From positions 37,390,601 through 37,454,600 of the forward strand of contig OX365948.1 in assembly GCA_947247005.1 (NCBI GenBank): DNA of 64,000 bases. Reading direction: 5' to 3'. The position numbers were made by a program, and so were the translations under genes. Shown here piece by piece: positions 1 to 12,205 of the stretch; the stretch's first letter is position 1; every line of letters begins with the position of its first letter. This stretch comes from Spisula solida. Its lineage: Eukaryota > Mollusca > Bivalvia > Venerida > Mactridae. The notes under the pieces were generated by a model, which did no database searches, was not told where the DNA came from, and saw only the letters and a list, made by a program, of their open reading frames with translations.

Positions 1-245
1 ACAATTATTTGCATTCACTGAAGCTGAAATGAGTTAGTGTAAAAAATGACAATTATCGGATTAAACTGTTTAATCGTTAGATAAACGCGTTAAAAGATTA
101 AAGTATTTTTGTGGTGGTTTTAAGGTAAAAGTCAGCGTTAACAGCCACTTGACGGCACTTATTATTGTAAGTCGAATGACTGTGTCTGTTATACAAACTA
201 CCTTTTGTCAACGACCCTGATGAGATTCGAACCCATTACGATGCG

Positions 246-293
246 GTGTATGTGGTGTGTGTGTGTGCGCGCACGCGCACGAGTGTGTGTGTA
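246..293. repeat. Alternating TG/CG microsatellite
   Basis: Runs of TG, a GCGCGCACGCGCAC core, then TG again. Strictly alternating purine-pyrimidine over most of its length. Confidence 0.8.
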
Positions 294-625
294 CAACAGT
301 CCGTGTATAATATCAAACTATTTTAAAATGTTATTGTATACGATTTTGTTAAAACATGGTCATTAATTAACATTTTAGGGACGTTCGAGAAGACCGTTTG
401 ATTGTGGCGAAATGACGCTTATTGATGGTCACCAAGTACTCTCTTATTTCAAATAAAAATGTCGATTCAAAGAAAAACGTCCTATTTCTGAATAGGTAAC
501 CATATTCATGCTTTAATTAGTACGTTTAATTCATTCTAGTGCCAATCAGGTATATAGCACAGGTACTCGACAATCTTATCTTATCTCAGAGTTATTATTA
601 TACTCCGACACGCCCACTGATTCCA

Positions 626-863
626 TACGGAATCCTGTTCGGGCCACATTGAATTTCGCATGTCTAACATGTGAACAGGCGATAATGATCGTGTCGAAGG
701 CGATAATTATCGCCTCTTCTTATGGAGAGAGACACTTGTACTAGCGAAATTTAACACCTTCGCGAAAGTTTTGGGGCGATAATTATCGTCTTAATTTTCG
801 CATGTATGACTCAATTTTGGACAAGCGAAATTTAAGGACATGCGAAATTTAACGTTAAATTTC
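626..863 (+). repeat. Left arm of a large inverted-repeat structure (TACGGAATCCTGTT end)
   Basis: Begins TACGGAATCCTGTTCGGGCC and carries small palindromes such as GGCGATAATTATCGCC and TTCGCGAA. It ends at a near-perfect 24-bp palindrome (840-863). An inverted copy at 11958-12205 matches over its whole length with few changes and one short indel. No matching target duplication is seen at the two outer ends (ATTCCA on the left, CGAAAA on the right). Confidence 0.85.
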
Positions 864-1417
864 TCGTGTTTTTAGTCCTAGGATACAATTGCTGAGCAAG
901 TAGGGCTGTTTACCCGGGTAGGATCATTTTGACGGACTGATGATGCTGCATGTCGGAGCCGATCATGGGTAGGGCTAATTTCAAACCTTTAGAATGTGTG
1001 CATATAAAATCGTGTAAAACACGGATAAATAAAGAACAAATATTTCTGCGGGGTATTATCGCTGTTTATCTAGTCACTTCCGACAAAAGCTGCCTGTTAA
1101 CGGGGTGCCGTTAAACTTAGCTATAATCGGTCACCTGGTCATGTGACTAATGATAATACATCACCTTACCACGTGATCTGACGGACTTTTTCTTATATGT
1201 GAGTCACCGGTTGCAATTCCGTGCCCGAGGGTGAGGTTTTCCTATTCTAAATGAGCTGGTGGTTGATCGGTTATTTTTTCGACTTACCTGCGTCTACACG
1301 ACGTCTATCAAGATGTCTGACGTCGTTGTTTATCATGAAGTCACGGAACGAACGTGACGTTGCGCGCTAGTTAATGAAAGAGTGAGAATATAGTCCCGAG
1401 TTTGATCCCCTTACTTA
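864..1417. other. No feature seen
   Basis: AT-rich sequence between the left inverted arm and the 21-bp array; no convincing exon, RNA gene or repeat found. Confidence 0.5.
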
Positions 1418-1650
1418 TTGTGTACGATTAGGGTCATAACTATATGGTGTACGATTAGGGTCATAACTAATATAAACTGTCTGAGACACTTTATAAACTG
1501 TCTGAGACACTTTATAAACTGTCTGAGACAGTTTGGAACCTGTCTGAGACACTTTATAAACTGTCTTAGACACTTTGTAAACTGTCTCAGACAGTTTTCA
1601 TAGTTATGACCCTTTCGTGCGCATTATTTTAAACTGTCTGAGACAGTTTT
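1418..1650. repeat. 21-bp array of ACTGTCTGAGACA palindromes with inverted flanks
   Basis: A ~30-bp direct repeat (TGTACGATTAGGGTCATAAC, twice) precedes about seven copies of a 21-bp unit, TTTATAAACTGTCTGAGACA. TAGTTATGACCCT at 1601-1613 is the complement of the AGGGTCATAACTA at the left, so the block can fold back. Confidence 0.8.
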
Positions 1651-2349
1651 CGTCCATATGCTAATTTTGATTGGTTCTCAATAGACCAATCGGAGAGTAT
1701 TTTACAAATCCCTTTACGAGGTGTGTGTATTCCCCGGCCCTATGCTATTTTAATCAAGAAAAAAGAAGTGATTTCACGACCGCAGAGTTTATTTTTTTAT
1801 TTATGGACGGATTTTTAAAATGTTGGTATCAAATTAAAGTTGCAACCCTATAGTTTCTAAATAATAGAAATTATTTTATTGCAAATATGAATTATATTGG
1901 TTCAAACACAGACTATTTTTCGGGGAAAAATTTACATATGTTTGTGTTGGAAAAACACATCCGTATTGGTTAACTGTTTTGTTTATTAACATATTTTATT
2001 CAAAATAAAGATGAAGCTCTCTAATTTTTAAATATGTAAACATATTGACAATCCGTCCATTAATTATGAAATAACGCCTCATTGAATATTGCTCAATTTT
2101 CTCGGCGTGAAATTATATTTTCATTTTTGTCAATATGTTCGAATTCCACGGCCCTTACCTGTTTATTTTTTACTTTCCATTCAATTCTATATTTCTTTAC
2201 ATCATTATAAAGATAAAGCTCTCTAGTTTCTAAATAATTATGTAAAATAATACCAGTATTAATGAAATGAAATTGATTAGAAAATTGCAATATTTCATGA
2301 CCAACACAATAATCTGAACATAATAGCAGTATAAGCCACAATGATCTTA

Positions 2350-3862
2350 ATATAATATATGCTGTGTTAGACCGTTGTTGGTACCCCGTGGAGCTATAAA
2401 ATGCTGCGTTAGACAGTTGTAGGTACCCCATGAACCTATAACATACTGTGTTAGGCAGTAGTTGATACCCCATGAACCTATAACATACTGTGTTAGGCAG
2501 TTGTTGATACCCCATAAACCTATAACATGCTGTGTTAGGCAGTTGTTGATACCCCATGAACCTATAACATACTGTGTTAGGCAGTTGTTGATACCCCATA
2601 AACCTATAACATGCTGTGTTAGGCAGTTGTTGATACCCCATGAACCTATAACATACTGTGTTAGGCAGTTGTTGATACCCCATGAACCTATAACATGCTG
2701 TGTTAGGCAGTTGTTGATACCCCATGAACCTATAACGTACTGTGTTAGGCAGTTGTTGATACCCCATGAACCTATAACATGCTGTGTTAGGCAGTTGTTG
2801 ATACCCCATAAACCAATAACATGCTGTGTTAGGCAGTTGTTGATACCCCATGAACCTATAACATGCTATGTTAGGCAGTTGTTGATACCCCATGAACCTA
2901 TAACATGCTGTGTTAGGCAGTTGTTGATACCCCATAAACCTATAACATGCTGTGTTAGGCAGTTGTTGATACCCCATGAACCTATAACATGCTATGTTAG
3001 ACAGTTGTTGGCACCCCATAGAGCTATGAAATGCTGCGTTAGACAGTTGTCGGTACCCCCTTGAGCTATGAAATGCTGTGATAGACCGTTGTTGGTACCC
3101 GTGGAGCTATAACATGCTGCGTTAGACAGTTGTTGGTACCCAATGAACCTATAGCATGCTGTGTTTGGCAGTTGTTGATACCCCATAGAGCTATGAAATG
3201 CTGCGTACAAGACAATTCTGCTATGAAATGCAGTGTTAGGCAGTTGTGGGTACCCCATGGAGCTATGCCATGCTGTGTTAGACAGTTGTTGGTATATCCA
3301 TGGTGCTTAAAAATGCTGTGATTGACAGTTGTTGGTGTCCCATAGAGCCATGAAATGCTGTGATAGACAGTTGTTGGTACCCAATAGAGACATGAAATGC
3401 TGTGTTCGACAGTTTTTGGTACCTCATAGAGCCATAACATGTTGTGTTAGACCGTTGTTGGTCCCCATAGAGTCACGAAATGCCGTGATAGACAGTTGTT
3501 AGTGTCCCATAGAGCCATGAAATGCTGTGATAGACAGTTGTTGGTGTCCCATAGAGCCATGAAATGCTGTGATAGACAGTTGTTGGTACCCCATAGAGCC
3601 ATAAAATGTTGTGTTAGACCGTTGTTGGTGTCCCATAGAGTCACGAAATGCCGTGATAGACAGTTGTTGGTGTCCCATAGAGCCATGCAATGCTGTAATA
3701 GACAGTCGTTGGTGTCTCATAGAGCCATGAAATGCTGTGATAGACAGTTGTTGGTACCCCATAGAGCCACGAAATGCCGTGATATACAGTTGTTGGTGTC
3801 ACATAGAGCCACGAAAGGCTGTGCAAGACAGTTGTTGGTACCCTGTGTTGTCATGAGAGACA
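2350..3862. repeat. 42-bp satellite array
   Basis: About 35 units. The left half (to about 3000) is homogeneous, with units containing TGTTAGGCAGTTGTTGATAC and CCCATGAACCTATAACATGC. The right half is diverged (GATAGACAGTTGTTGGTACC, CATAGAGCCATGAAATGCTG). The period is 14 codons, so frames up to 308 codons stay open on both strands; these are not genes. Confidence 0.92.
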
Positions 3863-4204
3863 GTGTCATACATTATTAGATATCCCACTAAACACTGGTT
3901 TACTGCGCCAGACAGTTGTAGATGCCCCATGGAACGAAGATTAGCTATACTAGGTGATGATCTTATTCTTCTGTGGCTATTAATAGTTGTATTTGATAGT
4001 GTTGAGTATCCCAAAATTAAGAAATCTTTACCTGGACTTTTACTCTGCACAATGATTAGTAAAGCTGTTTTTACAACCTTTAAACATGCATGTTCCTTAC
4101 ACTTGAGAGAAACATTGGAAACATTTGTTGACACATTTTCTTTATTATGACTACTACTATTGGGATTTACTACTATTGGGATTTAAATAAATCAGCTGCA
4201 ATGT

Positions 4205-4500
4205 ATGTTATGAAAGTGGGTGGGGTAATTTTTATTTACAGCTAGTTGCCACTTAAATCTCTAATTTTCCCTTTATATTGGTACATTTCAAATTATATTA
4301 TTGACTCGAAATCGACTTCCATGAGTAAATGAATGTGTTTAAGCATCATTTCTACAACTGGTACATTCGATATCTAGTGTATACCCGTCTTTGTACTTTT
4401 TAACCATTTGACCTTGAAATGACATTGACCTTCATTCATGATGACCTCAATCAATGACCCTTAGCATTGGCAGTATTAGATCTTTATATTCAGTCAAACA
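4205..4500. repeat. Dispersed repeat copy with TGACCTTGA motifs
   Basis: Shares a block order with 5610-5850: 'tggggtaatt', 'acttcc', 'tgtgtttaagcatcattt', 'tttgtactttttaaccatttgaccttga'. Diverged copies of one repeat family. Confidence 0.6.
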
Positions 4501-5402
4501 TTCAATAATGATAATTCAAATACTACAGGCTATTATGTGTAAATCAACTACATTTAAAGATATTCCTGGCCCATATTTTACATCAATGAACGACAAAAAA
4601 CACATTTCAAACAGTTAATTCATCACTTAATAGGCAGAATGAAACAATAAAATCAAAAGAAAATTGCTTGCAAGTAACAGAAAAAATAATTTAAATATTC
4701 GTAAAATTAAAAAAACTGGCAGTTTTTTTAAGTGGCGGAAATTGCCGAGGTAACACGACGAGGCTCCGGACATTACCGATTCGAGAATCATGTGACCCAC
4801 CGAACATGAATATTAATGAGATTTCATACACAACAAAAATGGCGGATGATCTGACAACAAAAAGCCAGTTGTGACGGAATCTGCTAAGAAAAGAAAGAAC
4901 CATGCTTATATGCGGGACATTGGTAAGGCCTATGTCCATATCGGGAGATGATTCATTTGATGGAAACACTGGAAAAGTCGATTGTCGCTGAAGTCCGACG
5001 CGAACTTCGTCAATGATCTCTGATTGACAGTGACAGGTAGCGAAAACAAAATTCGTCTTATTTAAATTGTGAGATGCATGTCCGGTATCAACGTAACGGC
5101 TCATATGTATATATTTGTTTACTTCAGCAATATTGTACTATACAAGTGCTCTATATATACATGTATCGCTTTGAAAATTGCACGAACCAGTGCCGTCCTT
5201 GGCAATTTCGTACCCGACGCTTGATCACTGATCAGACTCTTTATCTCATGGACTTCAAATTTCTCAATTCACTTGTTTTTTCGAACTAAGTTTTTTTATA
5301 AATTTATTATAACCTGACTGTATGTTTATTCATGGAATTATATGTGATTATTCATTTATGTCCATGGTTTATTTAAGGAATGCCTTTATTTAAGACTGAG
5401 AT

Positions 5403-5556
5403 AAAATTCAGGCCTCAACAAATATTTTAAAAAGCACTCGTCCTGCAACATTGACAAAGAAGAAAACCCCAAAACCTTACTAGTCCTGCTATATGAATAA
5501 AGAAGGAAGATATTGTGCAGGACGAGCAGACGAGTGGATTCATTGAGGCCTGAAAT
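5403..5556. mobile_element. Small TIR MITE (AATTCAGGCCTCAA)
   Basis: The ends AATTCAGGCCTCAA and TTGAGGCCTGAAATT are inverted copies, and the subterminal CACTCGTCCTGCA is also mirrored on the right side. About 154 bp, no ORF. Confidence 0.7.
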
Positions 5557-5609
5557 TGTCATGTAAATTTCTTTTGATTATAAAATATGAAGTGGCTAGA
5601 TGTCCGGTA

Positions 5610-5850
5610 ACCGGTGGGGTAATTGTTTATTACACTAAATTGCCTCTCAGACTCCGAATATCCCTTGGAATTGATATATTTCAAATATTTTTCATCTAAT
5701 ATTCACTTCCATGTGCAAGTGCATGTGTTTAAGCATCATTTATACTATTTATGACATTTGATTTCTGGTGCAAATCAATTGTTTGTACTTTTTTACCATT
5801 TGACCTTGAACTGACCTTGACCTTGACACTGTTGGACTACAAATTGGAAT
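5610..5850. repeat. Dispersed repeat copy with three TGACCTTGA motifs
   Basis: Second copy of the repeat at 4205-4500. Ends TTTGACCTTGAACTGACCTT GACCTTGAC, which on the other strand reads as clustered TCAAGGTCA half sites (see findings). Confidence 0.6.
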
Positions 5851-6127
5851 TAAAATTGTGCAATTAGTAAGGATGTATCAAAGTGAGTGATCCATTTTAC
5901 TATTACATGCAAGTTTGGGGTATTAATAAAGGTTAGGTAAACTGTAGTTTGTTTCTTATTTTAAAGCACCATGTGACCTTGAACTTGATCTTTTCAAACT
6001 TTCCTCCCAAAGGACGGCAACTTTTACCTATATTAGAGTAATCCTGAATGTCTCAGGAACATTTTGGTATATGACTCAGCTTGTGTACTTTTTTTGCAAT
6101 GGTCACTCTACTTTGAGTCAAAATGCT

Positions 6128-6310
6128 GCTCTACTAATAGCAGTAACTGTCATTATGATCTGAACATAATAGCAGTAACCGGCATTATGATGTGAATATA
6201 ATAGCAGTAACCAGCATTATGATGTGAACATACTACCAGTAACCACCACAATGATCTGAACATATAGCAGTAACCGCAACAATGATCTGAACATAATAGC
6301 TGTAATGAGA
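6128..6310. repeat. ~32-bp tandem repeat
   Basis: Five to six units of ATTATGATCTGAACATAATA GCAGTAACC type. A diverged unit also occurs at 2297-2345. Followed by several 'taccgcaaaa' motifs to about 6560. Confidence 0.75.
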
Positions 6311-6559
6311 CGGTCTTATTACCGCAAAACACCGCAAAATACCGCAGACTACCGCAAAATACCACTAAATACAACAAAACACTTTAAAATGAGTATAAAA
6401 CTCCCTAAAATACATTACAATCTGTAACGAACATTTGATTATACAATTATGGTTAAAAAAGCCGTTAAGTACAAATTCTACATATCAACCCAGGGGAAGC
6501 AACTCTGAATTACCGCAAAACACTTCCAAATGGAATAGAATTACCGCAAAACACATATA

Positions 6560-7141
6560 AATCACGCAAATATTACATATAAATGAATAAATTGACCTTT
6601 TATATAAGTATATAATTATTAGATATTCTAACACGATCTGCGGATTAATCCATATACGCATAGAGCAAACCAGGACATGTATTATTACCGCAATAAAACA
6701 TACCTGTCCAATTGGCTGTTACTATTTACGCCCCGTATCTCGTGACATATTTATGAATGAATGAACGTAAACTTTATAGTAAAATCTTCAACGTGTCGCT
6801 TACAAGGCAAGTTGCACGAGTATCCAGTGTTACAGCTATGACGAATCTATTTTTAGAAACTCCAATATACTCTCGAAACTAAGTTTCATAAAAACTTCTG
6901 ATAATCAATTCATTTATATTTTTCATTTCATGAAATAGATACCCTATACTTGTGTTATTAAAATTGTTTCAATGTTTAAAATATGTTATTTCCTTCAGAA
7001 AATTACGAAGGTCGTTTTCATTAACGAGGGAGGTAATTATACCAGCTAATAAGCCACTCAATTTCAGCGCGGAATTATGTTCACTGTCAAATGGGTGAAA
7101 ATGGAATGCGCACGGTTAAATAGTACGGGATATTATCGTGT
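6560..7141. other. No feature seen
   Basis: AT-rich spacer between the 'taccgcaaaa' motifs and the small foldback hairpin. Confidence 0.5.
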
Positions 7142-7270
7142 TAAGAATCGAAATAAAAACTATGTTCTTGTATTTGGTCGGTGAATAAAACACGGGCACT
7201 CGTTCGGATGCGGAAAAATTAAATCACGAGTGCCACCGACAAAATATAAGAACAGATTTTTATTTCTTAA
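7142..7270. mobile_element. Small foldback hairpin
   Basis: Imperfect inverted arms: AAATAAAAACTATGTTCTTG with GGTCGGTG and GGGCACTCG on the left; CGAGTGCC, CACCGAC and TAAGAACAGATTTTTATTTC on the right. Probably a degenerate MITE. Confidence 0.6.
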
Positions 7271-9344
7271 ACAAACAAACATAATCAACGAACGCAATAT
7301 TTACTTCGATAAAACAGTACCCTGATGCGTGTAAATACACTATGCGGTCCGCGTGACAATAGATACTATTTGCAATTTTTTGTACAGAACGTTTTCCTCA
7401 ATTACAGTATATCTTTCAATTGTTTTGAAATGAAATACGTTTTATTGGTTGGCTAGAGTATTTGATGTCTATCTTGTTTGTTATTATTCACTAAGGAATG
7501 TTAAATTTGGAGGAAAACTGTGTTTTCAAAGAAAACTTGGCTAAAGATTATTATAAGAAAAGTAAAAAACAATTAGCTGATGGTAAAAAATTTGTTTACG
7601 GTAATCTATAAATAGTATGTTTATAAATATGCTATTTAGTATTCGATGCAAAGATCTTTTATTTGTTCTAGTTCAATGAATGCAGACACAGATAAAAGCA
7701 ACATGACTGTGTTCTATAAATGTTTATGTCCCTTATATGTCCCTTGTCCATATAAACTAGTTAAGTCTATCAGGGGCCATAATTCTGTTGAAATGGTGGA
7801 TAGTGTTACATGGCTTTGACAATTTAATGCGTTTATGATGGTAAACAAGTATGCCAAGTTTGAAAGCAATTCCTTGATGGACTTCAAAAGAAGTTGAGTT
7901 TCAACAACTTGAAGGTTTTGGTTTACATTTTCGGACAGACAATCACTATTATGCCTCCGCAACAGTAGATGTCGGGGCATATAAAATACCTTAGCACAAA
8001 GATGGATTGTTAAATATCAGTAATGCTGAACCAGGGACCGGTCACTAGCTGAACCTATGTTTGGAAAAAAATGAGATAAATGAAATATTTAAAGTCCCAT
8101 TATGCCTTAAATGGCTATTTTCAAAAGGCATAATTAAACTCGGCAACCTATCTGCGAATTGATGCAGTGGGCACTTTAGGTGAGTCTCAAAGCTTGAAAA
8201 CACCATAAGATGGACGAAAACGAAATAAAGCCTCCAGTTGGTTTGTAAACAAAATAACGAAATGTAGACAATAAAGGCATAATCTAAATACTAAGGGGAG
8301 CAACTCTTGCAAAATTAGTATTTTGTCATCCATACATTTTACTTAATGTGAATTTTGGCATACTACATGTATTTCAAAAGATATAGCTGACATTCTGTCG
8401 TTAATTATAGGTCATTTGTGAAAAACATCTTAATTCTTTGTTTTTAGTCAATTTACTAGATGATCGTGAATTTTGTTTTGCACAATGTCAATGAAAATGT
8501 CAATGAAAATGTCTGGCACATACTTGGTGGATCGAAGCTAAACTACATTTTCCAGCACTTAACCAATTGAGCACAGAAAACATGAAAACATCACATACCA
8601 CAATTACACGACACAACGCCCAACATATAACTGAACGAGAAAATGAACTGCTAAACCCCAAGTTTTAGTTAAGAAATCATCGAATGCACAAGTCCCAGCT
8701 GACTGAACGACCTAGTTGCATATATAAAAAAACAGAATGTCCCAGTTTTAAGCGTTTAACGAGACTCGAGTTTAATGAAGGCATATTGCATTTTTTAGCT
8801 TCTATTATTTATCAAACCTCTGCATTCTACAAACACAACACTTGCACATGCTTAGACATAGATGTAAGTTTTTCTGGTATCAGTTTTTAGATTTTATCTC
8901 AGAAAATGTTAAAAAATGTTAATTTTTCTAAAATTACCTTATTTTGTGCGTGACGTCTACTCAATAATTCATGACGTTTCTAAGATGGCTGTCATACTTA
9001 CGTTTCACTTCTTGCATTCATGCTTTGAAACTAAATGTATAATGTAGGACTCGGGTTTATGAAGAAAAGTACATGCTTTAAAACTGGCGTTCGTGGCGAT
9101 TATTGCAATGTAAACCTGCGCTCTGTTTTTTTATGGCCCATATTTGGTTGCATTATCTTTCACATGGGTTACAAAATGAACCTACGCCTCATTGAAGGCC
9201 ATTGCATTCGCAAATATCGACTTTTGTATTCAGGGCATAAAAATGGGTATAACTTGTGTTGTGGCTAGATATCGTTTGCGCAGTTACCTACTTGAAACTT
9301 GAAACTTTTCTTATTAAAATACGATGATATTAGCAAAAAAACGA
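7271..9344. other. No gene seen
   Basis: About 2 kb without a supported exon. The open frames at 7714-7980, 8684-8890 and 9035-9268 have no recognisable motif or splice context. Confidence 0.5.
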
Positions 9345-9695
9345 TAAACCGACTTTCCTCAATATTTAACGTATACAGTACATACGTGCACGATTTATTT
9401 GTAGACGGTGTACTTTACATAACCTACCCTTGAAATATGTTTCAAAAACAGCTGATACAATATTGAGGAAAACTTGATGTGCAGAAAATGACGAATGTTA
9501 TTTTATTCGCTTCATTACTTTTAAACCAGATACCCGGGAAAACTTGACCGACATCCCGACTTTCCTCTATGTTTAGCATTCAAGTACATTCAGGTACATA
9601 ATGAACTAATTCTTAGCCTACCCTTGACATATTTTCGAAACGGTACGTTGCACAAAATTGAGGAAAATTTTCTGTTGAAAAAATGACGAATGTTA
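9345..9695. repeat. Two diverged ~185-bp direct copies
   Basis: 'cgactttcctc' to 'aaaatgacgaatgtta' occurs twice (9349-9497 and 9559-9690), sharing 'tagcctacccttgacatat' and 'attgaggaaaa'. Confidence 0.65.
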
Positions 9696-9789
9696 AATGA
9701 AAAAAATCAATAGCTACCCAGTCCTAATTTTAGGCGTCAATGGACACATTAAAGTCTTTATGTCATTGGAAAGCATTTAAGTGCATTTA

Positions 9790-11300
9790 TGACTAAGTAC
9801 GGTCAGGTACAGGGGTTGTACTTTATGTCCACTACAGGGGTTGTACTTTGTGACCACTACAAGGGTTGTACTGCATGACCACTACAGGGGTTGTACTGTG
9901 TGACCACTACAGGGGTTGTACTGTATGTCCACTACAGGGGTTGTACTTTGTGACCACTACAGGGGTTGTACTGTGTGACCACTACAAGGGTTGCACTGTA
10001 TGACCACTACAAGGGTTGAACTGTATGACCACTTCAAGGGTTGTACTATAGGACCACTACAGGGGTTGTACTGTATGACCACTATAGAGGTTGTACTGTG
10101 TGGCCACTATAGTTGTTGTAATGTATGACAACTTTAGAGGTTGTACTGTGTGGCCACTATATTTGTTGTAATGTATGACAACTATAGAGGTCGTACTGTA
10201 TGACAACTATAGTTGTTGTAATGTATGACCACTAAAGAGGATGTACTCTGTGGCCACTATTGTTGTTGTAATGTATGACAACTTTAGAGGTTGTACTGTG
10301 TGACCACTACAAGGGTTGTACTGTATGGCCACTACAAGGGTTGTTCTGTATGGCCACTACAAGGGTTGCACTGTATGACCACTACAAGGGTTGAACTGTA
10401 TGACCACTACAAGGGTTGTACTGTATGACCACTACAAGGGTTGTACTGTATGGCCACTACAAGGGTTGCACTGTATGACCACTACAAGGGTTGAACTGTA
10501 TGACCACTACAAGGGTTGCACTGTATGTCCACTTCAAGGGTTGTACTGTATGACCACTACAAGGGTTGAACTGTATGACCACTACAAGGGTTGTACTGTG
10601 TGACCACTACAAGGGTTGTACTGTATGACCACTACAAGGGTTGTACTGTATGACCACTACAAGGGTTGCACTGTATGACCACTACAAGGGTTGCACTGTA
10701 TGACCACTACAAGGGTTGAACTGTATGACCACTTCAAGGGTTGTACTGTATGACCACTACAAGGGTTGAACTGTATGACCACTACAAGGGTTGTACTGTT
10801 TGACCACTATAAGGCTTGTACTGTATGGCCACTACAAGGGTTGCACTGTATGATCACTACAAGGGTTGCACTGTATGACCACTACAAGGGTTGAACTGTA
10901 TGACCACTACAAGGGTTGTACTGTATGACCACTACAAGGGTTGTACTGTATGACCACTACAGGGGTTGTACTGTATGACCACTACAAGGGTTGTACTGTA
11001 TGACCACTACAAGGGTTGTACTGTATGACCACTACAAGGGTTGTACTGTATGTCCACTACAAGGGTTGTACGGTATGTCCACTACCGCTAAAGGGGTTGT
11101 ACTGTATGACAACTATAGAGGTTGTTCTGTTTAACCGCTATATAGGTTGTACCGTATGACAAATATAGAGGCTTACTGTATGACCACTATAGAGGCTGTA
11201 CTGTATGGCCACTATAGAGGATGTAATGTATGACAACTATAGAGGTTGTACTGCATGTCAACAATAGAGGCTGTACTGTATGACAACTATAGAGGTTGTA
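9790..11300. repeat. 25-bp satellite array
   Basis: About 60 units of CACTACAAGGGTTGTACTGT ATGAC. The flanks of the array have the variant CACTATAGAGGTTGTACTGT. The middle (about 10300-11080) is most homogeneous, the edges most diverged. Confidence 0.92.
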
Positions 11301-11690
11301 CTATTAGGAACATATAGGAACCCATGCATTCTACTAGATTTGACATATGTCCCATATAGGAACCCATGCATTTTACTAGATTGGACGTATGTCCCATGTA
11401 GAAACCCATGCATTCTACTGGATTGGACGTATGTCCCATATAGGAACCCATGCATTCCACTAGATTGGATGTATGTCCCGTTAAGGAACCCATGCATTCT
11501 ATTGAATTTAAAGTATAACCCGTTACATTCTAATGGATGGGGCGAATAACCCATGTAGGTACACATGTATTCTAAGTGATTGGGCGTATAAACCATGTTG
11601 GAGCCCATGTATTCTAGTGGGTGGGACGTACAAATCATGTACAAACCCATGAAGACTAATAGATTGGCCGTATAAACCATTTTTGAACCA
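11301..11690. repeat. Second 42-bp array
   Basis: About nine units of CATATAGGAACCCATGCATT CTACTAGATTGGACGTATGT type, increasingly diverged to the right. Abuts the 25-bp array. Confidence 0.85.
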
Positions 11691-11957
11691 AACATTCTTA
11701 GGGATTTGTTATTTAAACAAGGTATGAACCCTGCTATATGCCTTTCATCAGAGACAATACGACCCGCAGATTTGTTTATTATCCGTTAGTTATACGATTC
11801 TCATGCACACATTCTAATAGTTCGGAGTTTTTAATAAATTGTTATGGTTTGTATTTAGCCTTATCCCCATTTTGCCGGCGTAAAAAGGTAACCGGTGTTA
11901 ACGTTACACCGGGTACACTGATACCACGTGTTAAAAGCCCGCCAAAATTATAAGGGC

Positions 11958-12205
11958 GAAATTTAACGTTAAATTTCGCATGTCCTTAAATTTCGCTTGT
12001 CCATATTCCGTGAAAATTGAGACATAAATGCGAAAATTAAGACGATAATTATCGCCCCAAAACTTTCGCGAAGGTGTTAAATTTCGCTAGTACAAGTGTC
12101 TCTCTCCATGAGAAGAGGCGATAATTATCGCCTTCGACGCGATAATTATCGCCTGTTTACATGTTAGACAAGCGGAATTTAATGTGGCCCGAACAGGATT
12201 CCGTA
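11958..12205 (-). repeat. Right arm of the large inverted-repeat structure
   Basis: Reverse-complement copy of 626-863, ending outward in GGATTCCGTA and inward in a perfect palindrome built on TTTAACGTTAAA at 11956-11979. Together with the left arm it frames 11.1 kb made almost entirely of tandem arrays and MITEs. No transposase lies between the arms. Confidence 0.85.

Noticed and set aside
2093..3064. 308-codon (minus) and 200-codon (plus) open frames of MGYQQLPNTACYRF-type repeats
   Set aside because: They exist only because the 42-bp satellite period is a multiple of three; both strands and several frames are open, with no splice or domain evidence.
4691..5104. 137-codon minus-strand frame
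   Set aside because: No recognisable domain and no splice partners; composition is not convincing. It could hide a non-coding exon but I cannot support it.
9790..11300. CRISPR-like regularly spaced repeats
   Set aside because: The units are contiguous without unique spacers, and the genome is eukaryotic; this is a satellite.
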